Positions 23,886-32,804 of a stretch of DNA of 64,000 nt are shown one piece after another. How positions within the stretch are numbered: the stretch's first letter is position 1; every line of letters begins with the position of its first letter. Both the position numbers and the translations under genes were made by a program. Origin of the DNA: Gemmatimonadota bacterium (lineage in GTDB: Bacteria > Gemmatimonadota > Gemmatimonadetes > Gemmatimonadales > Gemmatimonadaceae); the NCBI GenBank assembly GCA_028287235.1, contig JAQBQB010000026.1, positions 124,001 through 188,000 on the forward strand. Direction: 5' to 3'. The notes under the pieces were generated by a model. That model saw nothing but the letters and a program-made list of their open reading frames with translations. It did not search any database and was not told the origin of the DNA.

Positions 23886-24181
23886 TGTCAGCCAGAGCGC
23901 AGCCGTGTCATCCTGAGCGCAGCTGTGTCATCCTGAGCGCAGCCATGTCATCCTGAGCGTAGCCATGTCATCCTGAGCGTAGCCGTGTCATCCTGAGCGT
24001 AGCCATGTCATCCTGAGCGCAGCTGTGTCATCCTGAGCGCAGCTGTGTCATCCTGAGCGTAGCGAAGGATCGCTGTCGTGGCTGAGCGATCCTTCGACTC
24101 GCTTCGCTCGCTCAGGATGACAACGCCTCGCCTTCGCTCGCTCAGGATGACAACGCCTCGCCTTGGTTCGCTCAGGATGAC
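23886..24181. repeat. REPIN-like repeat array between lctP and the epimerase
   Basis: About nine head-to-tail copies of gtcatcctgagcgcagctgt with an exact 20-base period, running into gcgaaggatcgctgtcg. Inverted copies follow (gatccttcgactcgcttcgc, ctcaggatgac) with a 30-base period. The two halves face each other, so the whole can form a long hairpin. This fills the gap and leaves about 25 bases before the epimerase ATG. Confidence 0.92.
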
Positions 24182-24205
24182 TACCTGATTAAATTCTCCC
24201 GTCCT

Positions 24206-25195
24206 ATGATCTCACTCATCACCGGCGGCGCCGGATTCATCGGATCGCACGTCGCGAAGCATTGTCTCAACGCGGGCCATCAGGTCGTCGTGCTCGACGA
24301 CCTGAGCGGCGGATTCCGCGATCACGTGCCCGAGGGCGCGATCTTCGTCGAAGGCTCGATCACCGACGTGGCGCTGCTCGCCAAGCTGTTCGACCAGTAC
24401 CATTTCGACTACGTGTATCACCTCGCGGCCTACGCGGCCGAGGGGCTATCGCACTTCATCCGGCGATTCAACTACACGAACAACGTCGTCGGCAGCATCA
24501 ACCTGATCAACGAGTCGGTGAAGCACGAGGTGAAGTGCTTCGTCTTCACCTCGTCGATCGCCGTGTACGGCGCGGGCCAGTTGCCGATGACGGAAGCGAT
24601 GGTGCCGCAGCCCGAGGATCCATACGGCATCGCGAAGTACGCCGTGGAGCTCGACCTGCGCGCGGCGCACGAGATGTTCGGATTGAGCTCCGTCGTCTTC
24701 CGTCCGCACAACGTGTACGGCGAGCACCAGAACATCGGCGACCGCTATCGCAACGTGATCGGCATCTTCATGAACCAGATCATGAACGGTCAGCCGCTCA
24801 CCGTGTTCGGCGACGGCGAACAGACGCGCGCGTTCAGCTTCATCGACGACGTGGCGCCGCACATCGCGCGCAGCGTGGACGTGCCGGCGGCGTACAACCA
24901 GGTGATCAACATCGGCGCCGACGTTCCATACTCGGTGAATCAGCTCGCCGAGGTGGTGAGCCGAACGCTCGGCGTCGCGCCGAAGGTGACGCATCTGCCG
25001 CCGCGGAACGAAGTGGTGCACGCGTACTCGAGCCACGAGAAAGCGCGGCGCATCTTCGGCGACGCCGCGCCGGTCGCGCTCGAGGATGGCGTCGAGCGCA
25101 TGGCCGCGTGGGCACGGCGCGTGGGTGCACGCGAAAGCGGGAGCTTCGGGAACATCGAGATCGAGCGGAATTTGCCGGCCAACTGGAAGCGGTAG
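24206..25195 (+). CDS. NAD-dependent nucleotide-sugar epimerase/dehydratase
   Basis: A 329-residue extended short-chain dehydrogenase. The dinucleotide loop is TGGAGFIGSHV, followed by VVLDDLSGG, the catalytic SS-x(n)-Y-x3-K (TSSIAVYGAG and YGIAKYAVE) and sugar-binding RPHNVYGEHQN. The closest types are UDP-glucose 4-epimerase and UDP-glucuronate epimerase; exact sugar not decided. It may feed the polysaccharide cluster downstream. No good ribosome site is visible next to the repeat array. A broken, internally deleted duplicate of this gene, including the 20 bases before its ATG, lies at 30130. Confidence 0.88.
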   Translation: MISLITGGAGFIGSHVAKHCLNAGHQVVVLDDLSGGFRDHVPEGAIFVEGSITDVALLAKLFDQYHFDYVYHLAAYAAEGLSHFIRRFNYTNNVVGSINLINESVKHEVKCFVFTSSIAVYGAGQLPMTEAMVPQPEDPYGIAKYAVELDLRAAHEMFGLSSVVFRPHNVYGEHQNIGDRYRNVIGIFMNQIMNGQPLTVFGDGEQTRAFSFIDDVAPHIARSVDVPAAYNQVINIGADVPYSVNQLAEVVSRTLGVAPKVTHLPPRNEVVHAYSSHEKARRIFGDAAPVALEDGVERMAAWARRVGARESGSFGNIEIERNLPANWKR

Positions 25196-25222
25196 ACCGT
25201 TCATCGGCGACCAGGTCGTCCC

Positions 25223-25263
25223 AAAAACGGACACTCAGCGGCCTCGCCGTTGGGTGTCTGTTT
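25223..25263 (+). terminator. Terminator after the epimerase gene
   Basis: A 13-base stem GACACTCAGCGGC (25230-25242) and GCCGTTGGGTGTC (25246-25258) with two G-U pairs and a three-base loop. It is flanked by an A-tract on the left and TGTTT on the right, 28 bases after the stop. The remaining 150 bases up to the kinase gene show nothing else. Confidence 0.75.
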
Positions 25264-25416
25264 CATATAAGTAACTTTCCGACAACGACATACGTAGAGT
25301 GAGCAGCAGGCACGGACCTTCCTCAGGCAAACCCTTCGGACGGATGCAGTGTCTGAGAGTGTGAGAGGCTACGTCGTCTCAGCTCTCGCAACTTCTCTCT
25401 CGCTTCGCGTAGTCCC

Positions 25417-26475
25417 ATGAGTCCCCTGTCGTTTCTCGTCGATCCCTTCGCTGACACGCTCGAGATGCCGGTTTCCGGTGAGCTCGACACCGTGCCGGCT
25501 GCGTGGGAGCACGAGCAAATCGTGAATCATCTCAGTGCCCAGTTCCAAGTCGTCCGCGAGATCGGACGCGGCGGAATGGGCGTCGTATTTCTTGCGCGCG
25601 ACATCGCGCTGCATCGGTTGGTCGCCATCAAGGTGTTGCGCCACGCGTTCACGTCGTCGGAAGAGCACCGCGAGCGCTTCCGTCGCGAGGCGCGGATGAC
25701 GGCGCGGTTGAGCCACCCGAACATCGTTCCGGTCCACAGCTTCGGCGAGATCGCCGGCGAGCAGTCGGATCCGATGGTCTACATCGTCATGAAGTACGTG
25801 CATGGCGAGTCGTTGGCCGAGCGGATGCGGCGCGAGCACGCGATCCCGGCGGCCGAAGTGCAGCGCATCCTGCGCGACCTCGCGCTGACGCTCGACTCGG
25901 CGCACCGTGACGGCGTGGTGCACCGCGATCTCAAGGCGGAGAACATCCTGCTCGAGCGTGGCAGCGGCCGCGCGATGCTGACCGACTTCGGCGTGGCGCT
26001 CCTGCGCTCGCTCGACCCGGTCCGCGCCGATTCGTCGCGCGCCTTCGGGACTCCGCACTACATGTCGCCCGAGCAAGCGGCGGGTGAGCTCGACATCGAC
26101 GGGCGAAGCGACCTGTATTCGCTCGGTGTCCTGGGCTACTACATGCTGAGCGGCGAGCTGCCGTTCGACGGACATACGTTCGAGTCGCTCGCGGCCAAGC
26201 ACATCGCCGAGCAGCACCAGCCGCTTCCGAGCCTGGTTGCGTCGGCGCCGGAGTCGCTGTGCGAGGCGATCGAGCGGTGCTTGCAGAAGGATCGGAACGA
26301 GCGCTGGCGCACGGGACGCGAGTTGGCCGATGCGCTCGCGGTCGTTGCGCCGCGCCGGCGGTGGTTCGGCGCGAAGAAGGTGGCGGCGAACACGTTGGCG
26401 CGAACGCGCGTCATCGCCGAGCTCGCCATGTTTGCGGCGGCGATGAAGGCGGTTTTCAGATGGACAGTGATCTAG
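25417..26475 (+). CDS. Ser/Thr protein kinase, soluble form
   Basis: A 352-residue protein that is almost only a Hanks-type kinase domain. It has the glycine loop GRGGMGVV, Lys72 (VAIKVL), catalytic Asp171 (HRDLKAEN), DFG Asp190, and the activation segment ending YMSPEQAAG, all intact. The N-terminal 45 residues are acidic. The last 40 residues are basic then hydrophobic (ELAMFAAAMKAVFRW), perhaps a membrane-associated helix, but there is no sensor domain. HRDLKAEN with Ala instead of Pro is common in this group. Followed by its own terminator. Target unknown. Confidence 0.9.
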   Translation: MSPLSFLVDPFADTLEMPVSGELDTVPAAWEHEQIVNHLSAQFQVVREIGRGGMGVVFLARDIALHRLVAIKVLRHAFTSSEEHRERFRREARMTARLSHPNIVPVHSFGEIAGEQSDPMVYIVMKYVHGESLAERMRREHAIPAAEVQRILRDLALTLDSAHRDGVVHRDLKAENILLERGSGRAMLTDFGVALLRSLDPVRADSSRAFGTPHYMSPEQAAGELDIDGRSDLYSLGVLGYYMLSGELPFDGHTFESLAAKHIAEQHQPLPSLVASAPESLCEAIERCLQKDRNERWRTGRELADALAVVAPRRRWFGAKKVAANTLARTRVIAELAMFAAAMKAVFRWTVI

Positions 26476-26501
26476 GAAGACGATCGCCTTCGATGACAGA
26501 G

Positions 26502-26525
26502 ACCCGGCTCCGGCCGGGTTTTTTT
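26502..26525 (+). terminator. Intrinsic terminator after the kinase gene
   Basis: ACCCGGC, loop tccg, GCCGGGT followed by seven T in total, 27 bases after the kinase stop. The next 150 bases up to the phosphatase start carry nothing recognised. Confidence 0.88.
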
Positions 26526-26677
26526 GTTGACTCGATCTGGGAAATGCGTCCGGTCGGGTTTCGATCGCTCGGAGAGTGGGAGCAGCTCCGGCTTTGCATC
26601 CGTTCTGATCCGCGATCAACTTGTTTCCACCATCAATGGAAAACGAGTTCCGGCGAACGACAACGACCCAGGTTGCC

Positions 26678-27235
26678 ATGAAAATGAAATCTCGATGGAT
26701 TGGTGTAGCGCTCGGTCTGACGCTGTGGGCCGCGAGCGCGACCGCGCAAACGGCGAAGGCGACGACCGTGATTCTCGTCCGCCACGCAGAGAAAGCGGCG
26801 ACGCCGGTGGACGACCCGCCGCTGACCGCCGAGGGCGAAGCGCGGGCACGCGACCTCCTCGACGCGATTCGCGACGCCGGTGTGAGCGCGATCATCACGA
26901 CGCAGTTCGCACGCACCAAGGCCACCGCGCAGCCCACTGCCGCGGCGCTCGGCATCAGCCCGGAGATCGTGTCGGCGGGCGGCGCCACGCACGTGCAGGA
27001 CGCTGCCGCGGCCATTCGGAAACACGCCGGTCAGACGGTGCTCGTGGTCGGCCACTCGAACACGGTGCCGGCGATCGTCGGCGCGCTGGGCGCCAAGCAG
27101 CCGCCGACGATCTGTGACTCGGAGTACGACAACCTGTACGTCGTGACCATCGCCGCCGACGGCAAGGCGAGTGTCGTCCACGCGAAGTTTGGCGCGCGCG
27201 CGCCCGTGGACGCGGCTTGCGCGTCGATGCGGTAG
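26678..27235 (+). CDS. Secreted histidine-phosphatase-superfamily protein
   Basis: A 185-residue protein with signal peptide (MKMKSRWIGVALGLTLWAAS, then ATAQ). The phosphohistidine motif reads VILVRHAEKA (RHA in place of the usual RHG), with the second catalytic His in VVGHSNTVPAI and an Arg in FARTKATAQP. This is the SixA/PGM-like branch; exported versions are common phosphatases of unknown substrate. The ATG pair MKMK is chosen because upstream codons do not extend the signal peptide. Convergent with the FAD/Rieske gene, seven bases apart. Confidence 0.85.
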   Translation: MKMKSRWIGVALGLTLWAASATAQTAKATTVILVRHAEKAATPVDDPPLTAEGEARARDLLDAIRDAGVSAIITTQFARTKATAQPTAAALGISPEIVSAGGATHVQDAAAAIRKHAGQTVLVVGHSNTVPAIVGALGAKQPPTICDSEYDNLYVVTIAADGKASVVHAKFGARAPVDAACASMR

Positions 27236-27242
27236 TGTCGCC

Positions 27243-28814
27243 TTACAGAGATTCGAGATCTGTGATTGCCGGCCCGTTGATCACTTGGCCATAAGGGTCG
27301 AAGCGCGAGCCGTGACAGGGGCAGTCCCAACTCTTTTCGGCTGAATTCCAGTGGACGGTGCACTTGAGATGAGTGCAGACCGCCGAGCATTCGTGCATTG
27401 CGCCGCTGTCGTCTCGATAGGCCGCCACCTTGTGCATCCCCTTTCGCAGCACGCGGCCCTCCCCGCGCGGGACGTCGTCCTCCGACGGCGCGTCGCCGGG
27501 ACCGACGAGGTCCTTCACGTATTGCAGCGCGACGTCGGCATTCTCCTTCGCGAGCTCCTCGATCGGCCGCGCGCGCAACGAGATCCGCTTCGGATCGTAG
27601 AGCGATTCCCAGTCGTTTGGGCGGCCGACTATGAGGTCGGTGAGGAGCAGTCCCGCAATGGTGCCGTGGGTCATCCCTTGGCCCGAGTCGCCCGACGCCA
27701 TGTAGACGTTCTGTGCGCCGTCGGGGTTCCGTCCGATGAACGCGACGTAGTCGTTCGGCTCGAGAACCTGGCCCGACCACTTGAAGACGACCTCGCGTGC
27801 CTGCGGCCAGCGTTCGCGCATCCACGACTCGAGACGGCCCCATCGCGCGTTGGCATCGTCCGCGTGCGCCGTCTTGTGATCCTCGCCGCCCACGATCAGC
27901 GCGTCGTATTGCGAGCCGGGTAGCAACGCGCCGGCAACAGGCGACTCCAGGCGCTGCAGCCGAACGTAGTGGTATGGATTCGGCGTGTCCCAATAGAGAG
28001 CGGCGGGCACGGTGCCGCGCGGAACGACCGCGGCGATCGCGAAGGTGCGATACGGCGCCTGCTTCATGTGCGTCTGGTACATGTCCGAGATGGAGCCGTT
28101 GGTGCATACGCAGACCGATCCCGCCGTGATCGTGTGCTTGCTCTCCGTCGTCACGGTGCACGAATCGCCGCCTTCGACACCGGCCACCTTGGTGTCGCAG
28201 TAGATGCGGCCGCCGCCGGCGATGATCGCCGCTGCCACCCCAGCGAGATACTCGAGCACGTGAAACTGCGCCTGATTCGGAAAGCGCAAACAAGGCCCGG
28301 TGTCGGGATCGACGTTCGGCACGCGCGACAGCTTCTCGATGCCGGCGATACCGGCGCGCCGCGCCGCCGCGAGCTCCTTGTCGAGCACCGATTCGCTGTC
28401 GTCGCCGCCGAGGAAGAGATAGCCGTCGAGGCGTTGGAAGTCGCAGTCGATACGTTCGGTCTGCACGATGCGCTCGATCGTGTCGATGGCCGCGCCATGG
28501 CTCTGCACGATCTTTCGCGCGCCCCCTTCGCCGTGCACGTGCTCGAGCACGTAGATGCGGTCGTCCATCGCGTTCGAGAGGTGTGCCGTCGTTCGCCCGG
28601 ACTCGCCGCCCCCGATCGGTCCTTTGTCGACGACGATGACTGTCTTGCCGGCCTTGGTCAGCAGATACGCCGTGGAGAGTCCGGCGATTCCAGCCCCGAC
28701 GACGCAGACGTCGGCGCGCGCGTTCGCGTCGAGTGGCGCGTAGCTCTGGACCTCGAAGGTGCCTTGCCAGATGGACGCGGTGTCGCCGCCGGGAAACGCA
28801 TTGTGCTCGGCCAT
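27243..28814 (-). CDS. FAD-dependent oxidoreductase with C-terminal Rieske domain
   Basis: A 523-residue fusion. The N-terminal 390 residues form a DAO-type flavoprotein: nucleotide loop VVGAGIAGLSTAYLL, VVDKGPIGGGESGRTTAH and the FAD-contacting end ASGDSGQGMTHGTIAGLLL. The C-terminal 90 residues are a Rieske [2Fe-2S] domain with C-T-H (VCTHLKCTVHWN) and C-P-C-H (DCPCHGSRFDPYG). The same architecture occurs in Bacillus YhfW-type proteins of unknown substrate. The Rieske cluster probably passes electrons to or from the flavin. Divergent from the following epimerase. Confidence 0.9.
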   Translation of the reverse strand: MAEHNAFPGGDTASIWQGTFEVQSYAPLDANARADVCVVGAGIAGLSTAYLLTKAGKTVIVVDKGPIGGGESGRTTAHLSNAMDDRIYVLEHVHGEGGARKIVQSHGAAIDTIERIVQTERIDCDFQRLDGYLFLGGDDSESVLDKELAAARRAGIAGIEKLSRVPNVDPDTGPCLRFPNQAQFHVLEYLAGVAAAIIAGGGRIYCDTKVAGVEGGDSCTVTTESKHTITAGSVCVCTNGSISDMYQTHMKQAPYRTFAIAAVVPRGTVPAALYWDTPNPYHYVRLQRLESPVAGALLPGSQYDALIVGGEDHKTAHADDANARWGRLESWMRERWPQAREVVFKWSGQVLEPNDYVAFIGRNPDGAQNVYMASGDSGQGMTHGTIAGLLLTDLIVGRPNDWESLYDPKRISLRARPIEELAKENADVALQYVKDLVGPGDAPSEDDVPRGEGRVLRKGMHKVAAYRDDSGAMHECSAVCTHLKCTVHWNSAEKSWDCPCHGSRFDPYGQVINGPAITDLESL

Positions 28815-28939
28815 TCGTCGCTCACGATTACGAGTTCGGTTCGCTATCGCATCCCGCGTACCGCGGAGCGGAACCGCGAAGCGTGGATCGCCTCAGCCCG
28901 CCACTACCGGCGACCGATCGCACTCGCCAACCTTCGTCG

Positions 28940-29863
28940 ATGATCGCCGCAATCACCGGAGCGAATGGATTCATCGGCCGGCATCTCGTGCGGCGCTTTG
29001 CCGAAGTGGGATGGGAGGCCAGGCCGGTCGTGCGGGCGGACTACGCGTCCGGCGCGATCGTTCGATTGTTCGACAACGCCGACGTGGTCGTACACGCCGC
29101 TGGCGCGACCCGCGCACCCTCGCACGCTGCACTACATGCCTCGAACGTCGATCTCACGACCCGAACGCTCGACGCGGCCAAGCGCGCGGGCGTCAAGCGA
29201 TTCATGTTCATCTCGTCGCAAGCGGCGGCCGGACCGGCGTCCTCTTGCGACCGTCCCGTGACAGAGACGATGCCGGCGGCGCCCGTCGAGGCGTACGGCC
29301 GCAGCAAGCTCGAGGCGGAAGAGCTGGTGCACGGAACGGCGCGAATGCCCGCCGTGGTCGTGCGGCCCGGCGCGGTGTACGGACCCGGCGATCGCGACTT
29401 CCTCGCGCTGCATCGGCTCGCCCGCCGCGGAGTGGCGATTCATCCGGGCAACCGGGACCAGTGGATCTCGATCGTGCATGTGGATGATCTGGCCGACGCG
29501 ATCCTCTCGGTGAGCACTGCTCCGGACTTGGCCGGGAAGACTTTCTTCATCGCGAACGAGGTGCCGGTGCAGTGGGGAGAGGTCTTTCGCACCGTCGCCG
29601 CGTGCGCGGGCCGTTCGCTGTCGGTGGATGTCGAGATTCCCTCACCGCTCCTCGACATCGGCTCGAAGCTCGGCGACTTCGCCGCGCGTGTTACCGGTCA
29701 CGCCGGGTTGCTCACGTCCGACAAGGTCGCGCTGAGCAAGGCTCCGTTCTGGATCTGCTCGAGCGCGCGGGCGCGCGCCGAGCTGAAATTCTTACCGCGC
29801 GTCAGCCTTCAGGACGGGTTGTGCGGTACCTATCATTGGTATCTCACGAATGGTTGGCTGTGA
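28940..29863 (+). CDS. NAD-dependent epimerase/reductase (extended SDR)
   Basis: A 307-residue protein: TGANGFIGRHLVRRF, VVHAAGATRAPSH, FISSQAAAGPA with Y-x3-K in AYGRSKLEAEELV, and VRPGAVYGPGD. It looks like the UDP-sugar or steroid-type epimerase/reductase branch. Because a serine palmitoyltransferase operon lies 6 kb away, a ketosphinganine or ceramide reductase role (CerR-like) is conceivable, but family resemblance alone does not show it. The C-terminal GTYHWYLTNGWL is typical of the family; a decayed copy of that tail is seen near 31145. Ends just before a repeat array. Confidence 0.8.
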   Translation: MIAAITGANGFIGRHLVRRFAEVGWEARPVVRADYASGAIVRLFDNADVVVHAAGATRAPSHAALHASNVDLTTRTLDAAKRAGVKRFMFISSQAAAGPASSCDRPVTETMPAAPVEAYGRSKLEAEELVHGTARMPAVVVRPGAVYGPGDRDFLALHRLARRGVAIHPGNRDQWISIVHVDDLADAILSVSTAPDLAGKTFFIANEVPVQWGEVFRTVAACAGRSLSVDVEIPSPLLDIGSKLGDFAARVTGHAGLLTSDKVALSKAPFWICSSARARAELKFLPRVSLQDGLCGTYHWYLTNGWL

Positions 29864-29876
29864 CGATCAAGCGGGG

Positions 29877-30105
29877 TTGTGATGCTGAGCGCAGCTGTGT
29901 CGTGGTAAGCGGAGCTGTGTCGTGGTAAGCGCAGCTGTGTCATCCTGAGCCGGCTTTGTCATCCTGAGCGCAGCGAAGGATCGCCCGGCTGCGCTCGGAA
30001 TGACGGCTGTTTCTACTGAACAGAGGGAGATCCTTCGACTCGCTGCGCTCGCTCAGGATGACAACGGGGACGCTCGGGATGACAACAGGGATCGCTCAGG
30101 ATGAC
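29877..30105. repeat. REPIN-like repeat array
   Basis: Left half: direct copies with a 20-base period, several mutated to gtcgtggtaagcgcagctgt. It then reads gcgaaggatcgcccggctgc, with inverted copies to gctcaggatgac. It lies upstream of the epimerase pseudogene in the same relation that array 23886-24181 has to the intact epimerase. Confidence 0.9.
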
Positions 30106-30129
30106 AACGTCATTAAATTCTCCCGTCCT

Positions 30130-30414
30130 ATGATCTCACTCGCCACCGGCGGCGCCGGATTCCGCGACCGCGTGCCCAACGGCGCGATCATCGTCGAAGG
30201 CTCCATCGATACCGTCGCGCCAAAGGTGACGCACCTGTCCTGTAACGAAGTGGCACATGCGTACTCGAGGTACCAAGAGGCGCAGCGCATGTTCGGCGAT
30301 TCGGCACCGGTGACGCTCGAGGATGGCGTGGCTGCGTGGGAGAGTAGGACGTTCACCAACAAGGAGATTCAGCCGAACTCGCGGGCCGATTGGAAGACGG
30401 TGGCCCATGGTTGA
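30130..30414 (+). pseudogene. Internally deleted duplicate of the 24206 epimerase
   Basis: The 20 bases before the ATG and the first ten codons match the intact gene (attaaattctcccgtcctat, MISL-TGGAGF). The frame then jumps to RDRVPNGAIIVEGSI (intact: RDHVPEGAIFVEGSI). It jumps again to VAPKVTHL-NEVAHAYS and MFGDSAPVTLEDGV, and ends ADWK. The first gap corresponds to loss of 78 bases between two GGATTC copies in the intact gene, the second to about 600 bases. The catalytic region is gone, so any product would be inactive. The stop lies inside the next gene's start (ATGGTTGA). Confidence 0.88.
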
Positions 30415-31078
30415 TCAAGAGCAGCGCCGCCGGTGGGAGCGATTCGCAACGACGAATCCCGAGTTCTACATCTGGACGGACGTCGCCCACGGCGACGATT
30501 TCGCCGCATCCGGTCGTCGCGATGCCGAGCGGATCTTCGCGTTGTGCGAGCCGCATCTTGCGCGGCGGCAAGTCGTGCTCGAGATCGGCTGCGGTATGGG
30601 TCGCCTGCTCATGCCCATGGCGGAACGGTTCGGCCGCGCGGTGGGCGTCGACATCTCGGCGACGATGCTGGCGCATCTGCGTCAACGCTGCGCCGCAGCG
30701 GGCGTTGAGAACGTCACCGGAGCACTTCCCGAAGACGCCTGGGACGGCGAGGCCGTGCTCGATCTGGCGTACAGCCACATCGTCTTTCAGCACATTGGGA
30801 ACTGGGACGACATCGCCGACTATTTCCGGCGCGTTGCGCGCGCGTTGGCGCCCGGCGGCGTTTTCTACGCGCAGTTCGACACCCGGTCGCCGACGCTCCC
30901 CTATCGCGTGAAGACCGCATTGCCCGATTTCCTCTTGCCCACCACGATGCGGCGAGGTGTGCGGCGTATTCGCCGCACCGTCGCTGAGATCGAGCGGCTC
31001 GCGAAGTCGTGTGGATTGCGAACTGTGAGCCAATCGGGCGAGGGATCTACGGACACGGCGTTTGTGTTCGTTCGCTAG
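30407..31078 (+). CDS. Class I SAM-dependent methyltransferase
   Basis: A 223-residue protein with the SAM loop VLEIGCGMGRLL, acidic VGVDISATML, a middle NVTGALPED and the motif-IV region DLAYSHIVFQHIGNW followed by ALAPGGVFYAQFD. This is the Methyltransf_11/25 group, which methylates small molecules, sugars or lipids. Position at the head of the envelope cluster suggests a sugar or lipid substrate. The ATG overlaps the end of the epimerase pseudogene, so the promoter may be the one inherited from the duplicated epimerase. Confidence 0.85.
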   Translation: MVDQEQRRRWERFATTNPEFYIWTDVAHGDDFAASGRRDAERIFALCEPHLARRQVVLEIGCGMGRLLMPMAERFGRAVGVDISATMLAHLRQRCAAAGVENVTGALPEDAWDGEAVLDLAYSHIVFQHIGNWDDIADYFRRVARALAPGGVFYAQFDTRSPTLPYRVKTALPDFLLPTTMRRGVRRIRRTVAEIERLAKSCGLRTVSQSGEGSTDTAFVFVR

Positions 31079-31104
31079 TGCGCGAGCGATTCGACGGGTG
31101 CCGC

Positions 31105-31175
31105 GCAGTATTGAATTCTTCGCCATTGGTCGGCATCAACGAGGAATGTGTGATACCTATCATTGGTATCGCCAG
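31105..31175 (+). pseudogene. Possible remnant of an epimerase 3' end
   Basis: Read in one frame this gives IEFF, then GMCDTYHWYRQRRW. The intact gene at 28940 ends LKFL, then GLCGTYHWYLTNGWL. Sixteen bases (acctatcattggtatc) are identical and the spacing from the F-rich part is the same. It lies between the methyltransferase stop and the Wzi-like start, where no gene is expected. The match is short, so confidence is limited. Confidence 0.4.
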
Positions 31176-31223
31176 CGGCGATGGACCCGACGCCGACCTG
31201 TCCCCTTCGTTCTCGAGAAATTC

Positions 31224-32804
31224 ATGAATCGCGTTGTCTTCGCATCGCTCGTCCTCGTTGCGGCCGGCACCGCCGCCGCGCAAGCGAGGCCCTCGGTGCC
31301 GATGGACGAACGCGTCTATCGCGACATCGACCGGTTGGCGGCGGCCGGATTGATCGACACGCTCGTTCTTGGAGCGCGGCCGTTCAGCGAGCGTGAGGTG
31401 GTGCGATTGTTGGCCGAGGCGCAGCGGAACCTCAATCGCAATGCCGAGGCGCGAGCATGGGCGGCGCCGACGATCGCGGGCGATCTCGCGCGCTGGCCGC
31501 GCGGCGACAATCGGCCGATTGACGCTGTATCCGGTGAAGTGTCGGAGTTGAACAGTCCCTATCGTCAGATTCTCCCGGATGGGAACGGAACCATCGAGGC
31601 AGCGATCAACCCGCTTGCGGCGAACCGCTCCGGGCGCAACCTGGCCGATGGATTTACCGCGGCGACTGAGACGTTCCATAGTGCCACCCTCGGTTCGCAC
31701 CTCGCACTGTGGGCCAACCCGCGCGCGGTGACGGAGTCGTTCCGCGGTGGCGGATCGACCACCGGCCTCACGCTGCACACCGGCGGGGCCAATCTGCTCT
31801 TTGGCAATGCCTCCATCGCGATCGGCCGCGACTACGCGATTTTTGGCCAGGCGCCGTCGGGCGGTCTCCTGCTCTCCGAGAACGCTCCGCCGCTCGACAT
31901 GGTGCGCGTCTCGAATGATGCGCCCGTCACGCTGCCGTGGTGGTTTCGGGCCGCTGGCCCAATCCGGGCCACGCTGCTCATTGCCGACCTGGGCGAGCAC
32001 GATCAGATCCATCCGCATTCCAAGCTGGTCGCCTATCACGTCGCGGCCCTCCCGGTGCGGCAATTCGAGGTTGGACTGGAAGTCATCGATGCGATGGGCG
32101 GCAACGGCGGTCAGCCGGCGAGCTTCGGCGACCGGGTGCTCGACGCCATCCCGATCTTCGACGTGCTGCGCGCTCACAGCGATTTCCAGTTCTCAAACAA
32201 AATGGCCGGCGTCGATTTTCACTGGCGCGTTCCGTCGTGGAGAGGTTTCGAGCTCTACGGCCAAACGGCGGTCGACGACTTCGATGCTCGTCGCTTGAGG
32301 AGTATGTTCCTCGAGGACGGCGGATACATCCTGGGGACGGCGCTCTCGTGCATCACCGAATGCGGCCGGTTCGGTATTCGCGCCGAGTACCGCCAGACGG
32401 GAATCCGCTATTACACGCACGGCGACTACTTCATCGCCGAGCACGACAACCTGCTCGGCGACCCGCTTGGACCGCGCGGGCTTGGCGGCTATCTCACGAT
32501 CGACGGCGAGACCGACGCTGGCGTGTACGGCGCGCTTTCCGGAGCGTTCGAGGTGCGGAGCGGCAATAGCTACGCGGGCGGATCGACAGATGCGACGACC
32601 TCCGATTTTCATTTTACGCAAACAGCTCACCGCCCCGGCGAAAAGCGGACACGCCTGACCGGAATGGTGTCGACGTCGCATGGTGTCGATCGCGTCAGCC
32701 TGCGCGCGATAGTCGGCGTAGAGCACGTCAGTGATTTCGGTTTCGTCGCGGGCCAGTCGCGGAACAACGTGCTCGCCACGCTCGCGATCGTCGTGCGGCC
32801 GTGA
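31224..32804 (+). CDS. Wzi-like capsule-assembly outer-membrane protein
   Basis: A 526-residue exported protein (MNRVVFASLVLVAAGTAAAQ). The mature N-terminus DERVYRDIDRLAAAGLIDTL and PFSEREVVRLLAEA is characteristic of the capsule-assembly Wzi family. The rest is a series of amphipathic strands with frequent aromatic ends, as in an outer-membrane beta barrel, finishing NVLATLAIVVRP. Wzi binds capsular polysaccharide at the outer surface. Two further Wzi-like proteins lie at 56781 and 58549. The stop overlaps the deacetylase start (GTGA). Confidence 0.78.
   Translation: MNRVVFASLVLVAAGTAAAQARPSVPMDERVYRDIDRLAAAGLIDTLVLGARPFSEREVVRLLAEAQRNLNRNAEARAWAAPTIAGDLARWPRGDNRPIDAVSGEVSELNSPYRQILPDGNGTIEAAINPLAANRSGRNLADGFTAATETFHSATLGSHLALWANPRAVTESFRGGGSTTGLTLHTGGANLLFGNASIAIGRDYAIFGQAPSGGLLLSENAPPLDMVRVSNDAPVTLPWWFRAAGPIRATLLIADLGEHDQIHPHSKLVAYHVAALPVRQFEVGLEVIDAMGGNGGQPASFGDRVLDAIPIFDVLRAHSDFQFSNKMAGVDFHWRVPSWRGFELYGQTAVDDFDARRLRSMFLEDGGYILGTALSCITECGRFGIRAEYRQTGIRYYTHGDYFIAEHDNLLGDPLGPRGLGGYLTIDGETDAGVYGALSGAFEVRSGNSYAGGSTDATTSDFHFTQTAHRPGEKRTRLTGMVSTSHGVDRVSLRAIVGVEHVSDFGFVAGQSRNNVLATLAIVVRP

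Noticed and set aside
23886-24181. CRISPR-like array
   Set aside because: The regular 20-base periodicity has no variable spacers; unit and spacing are both repeat sequence, copies are inverted further on, and no cas gene is near.
30130-30414. A short functional epimerase-like gene
   Set aside because: It lacks the catalytic Tyr-x3-Lys and most of the Rossmann fold, and the joins match deletions relative to the 24206 gene.
29821-31165. The palindrome-like ggtacctatcattggtatc as a transcription-factor site shared by two promoters
   Set aside because: One copy lies inside the coding end of the 28940 epimerase where it encodes the conserved THW-type tail, so shared ancestry explains it better.
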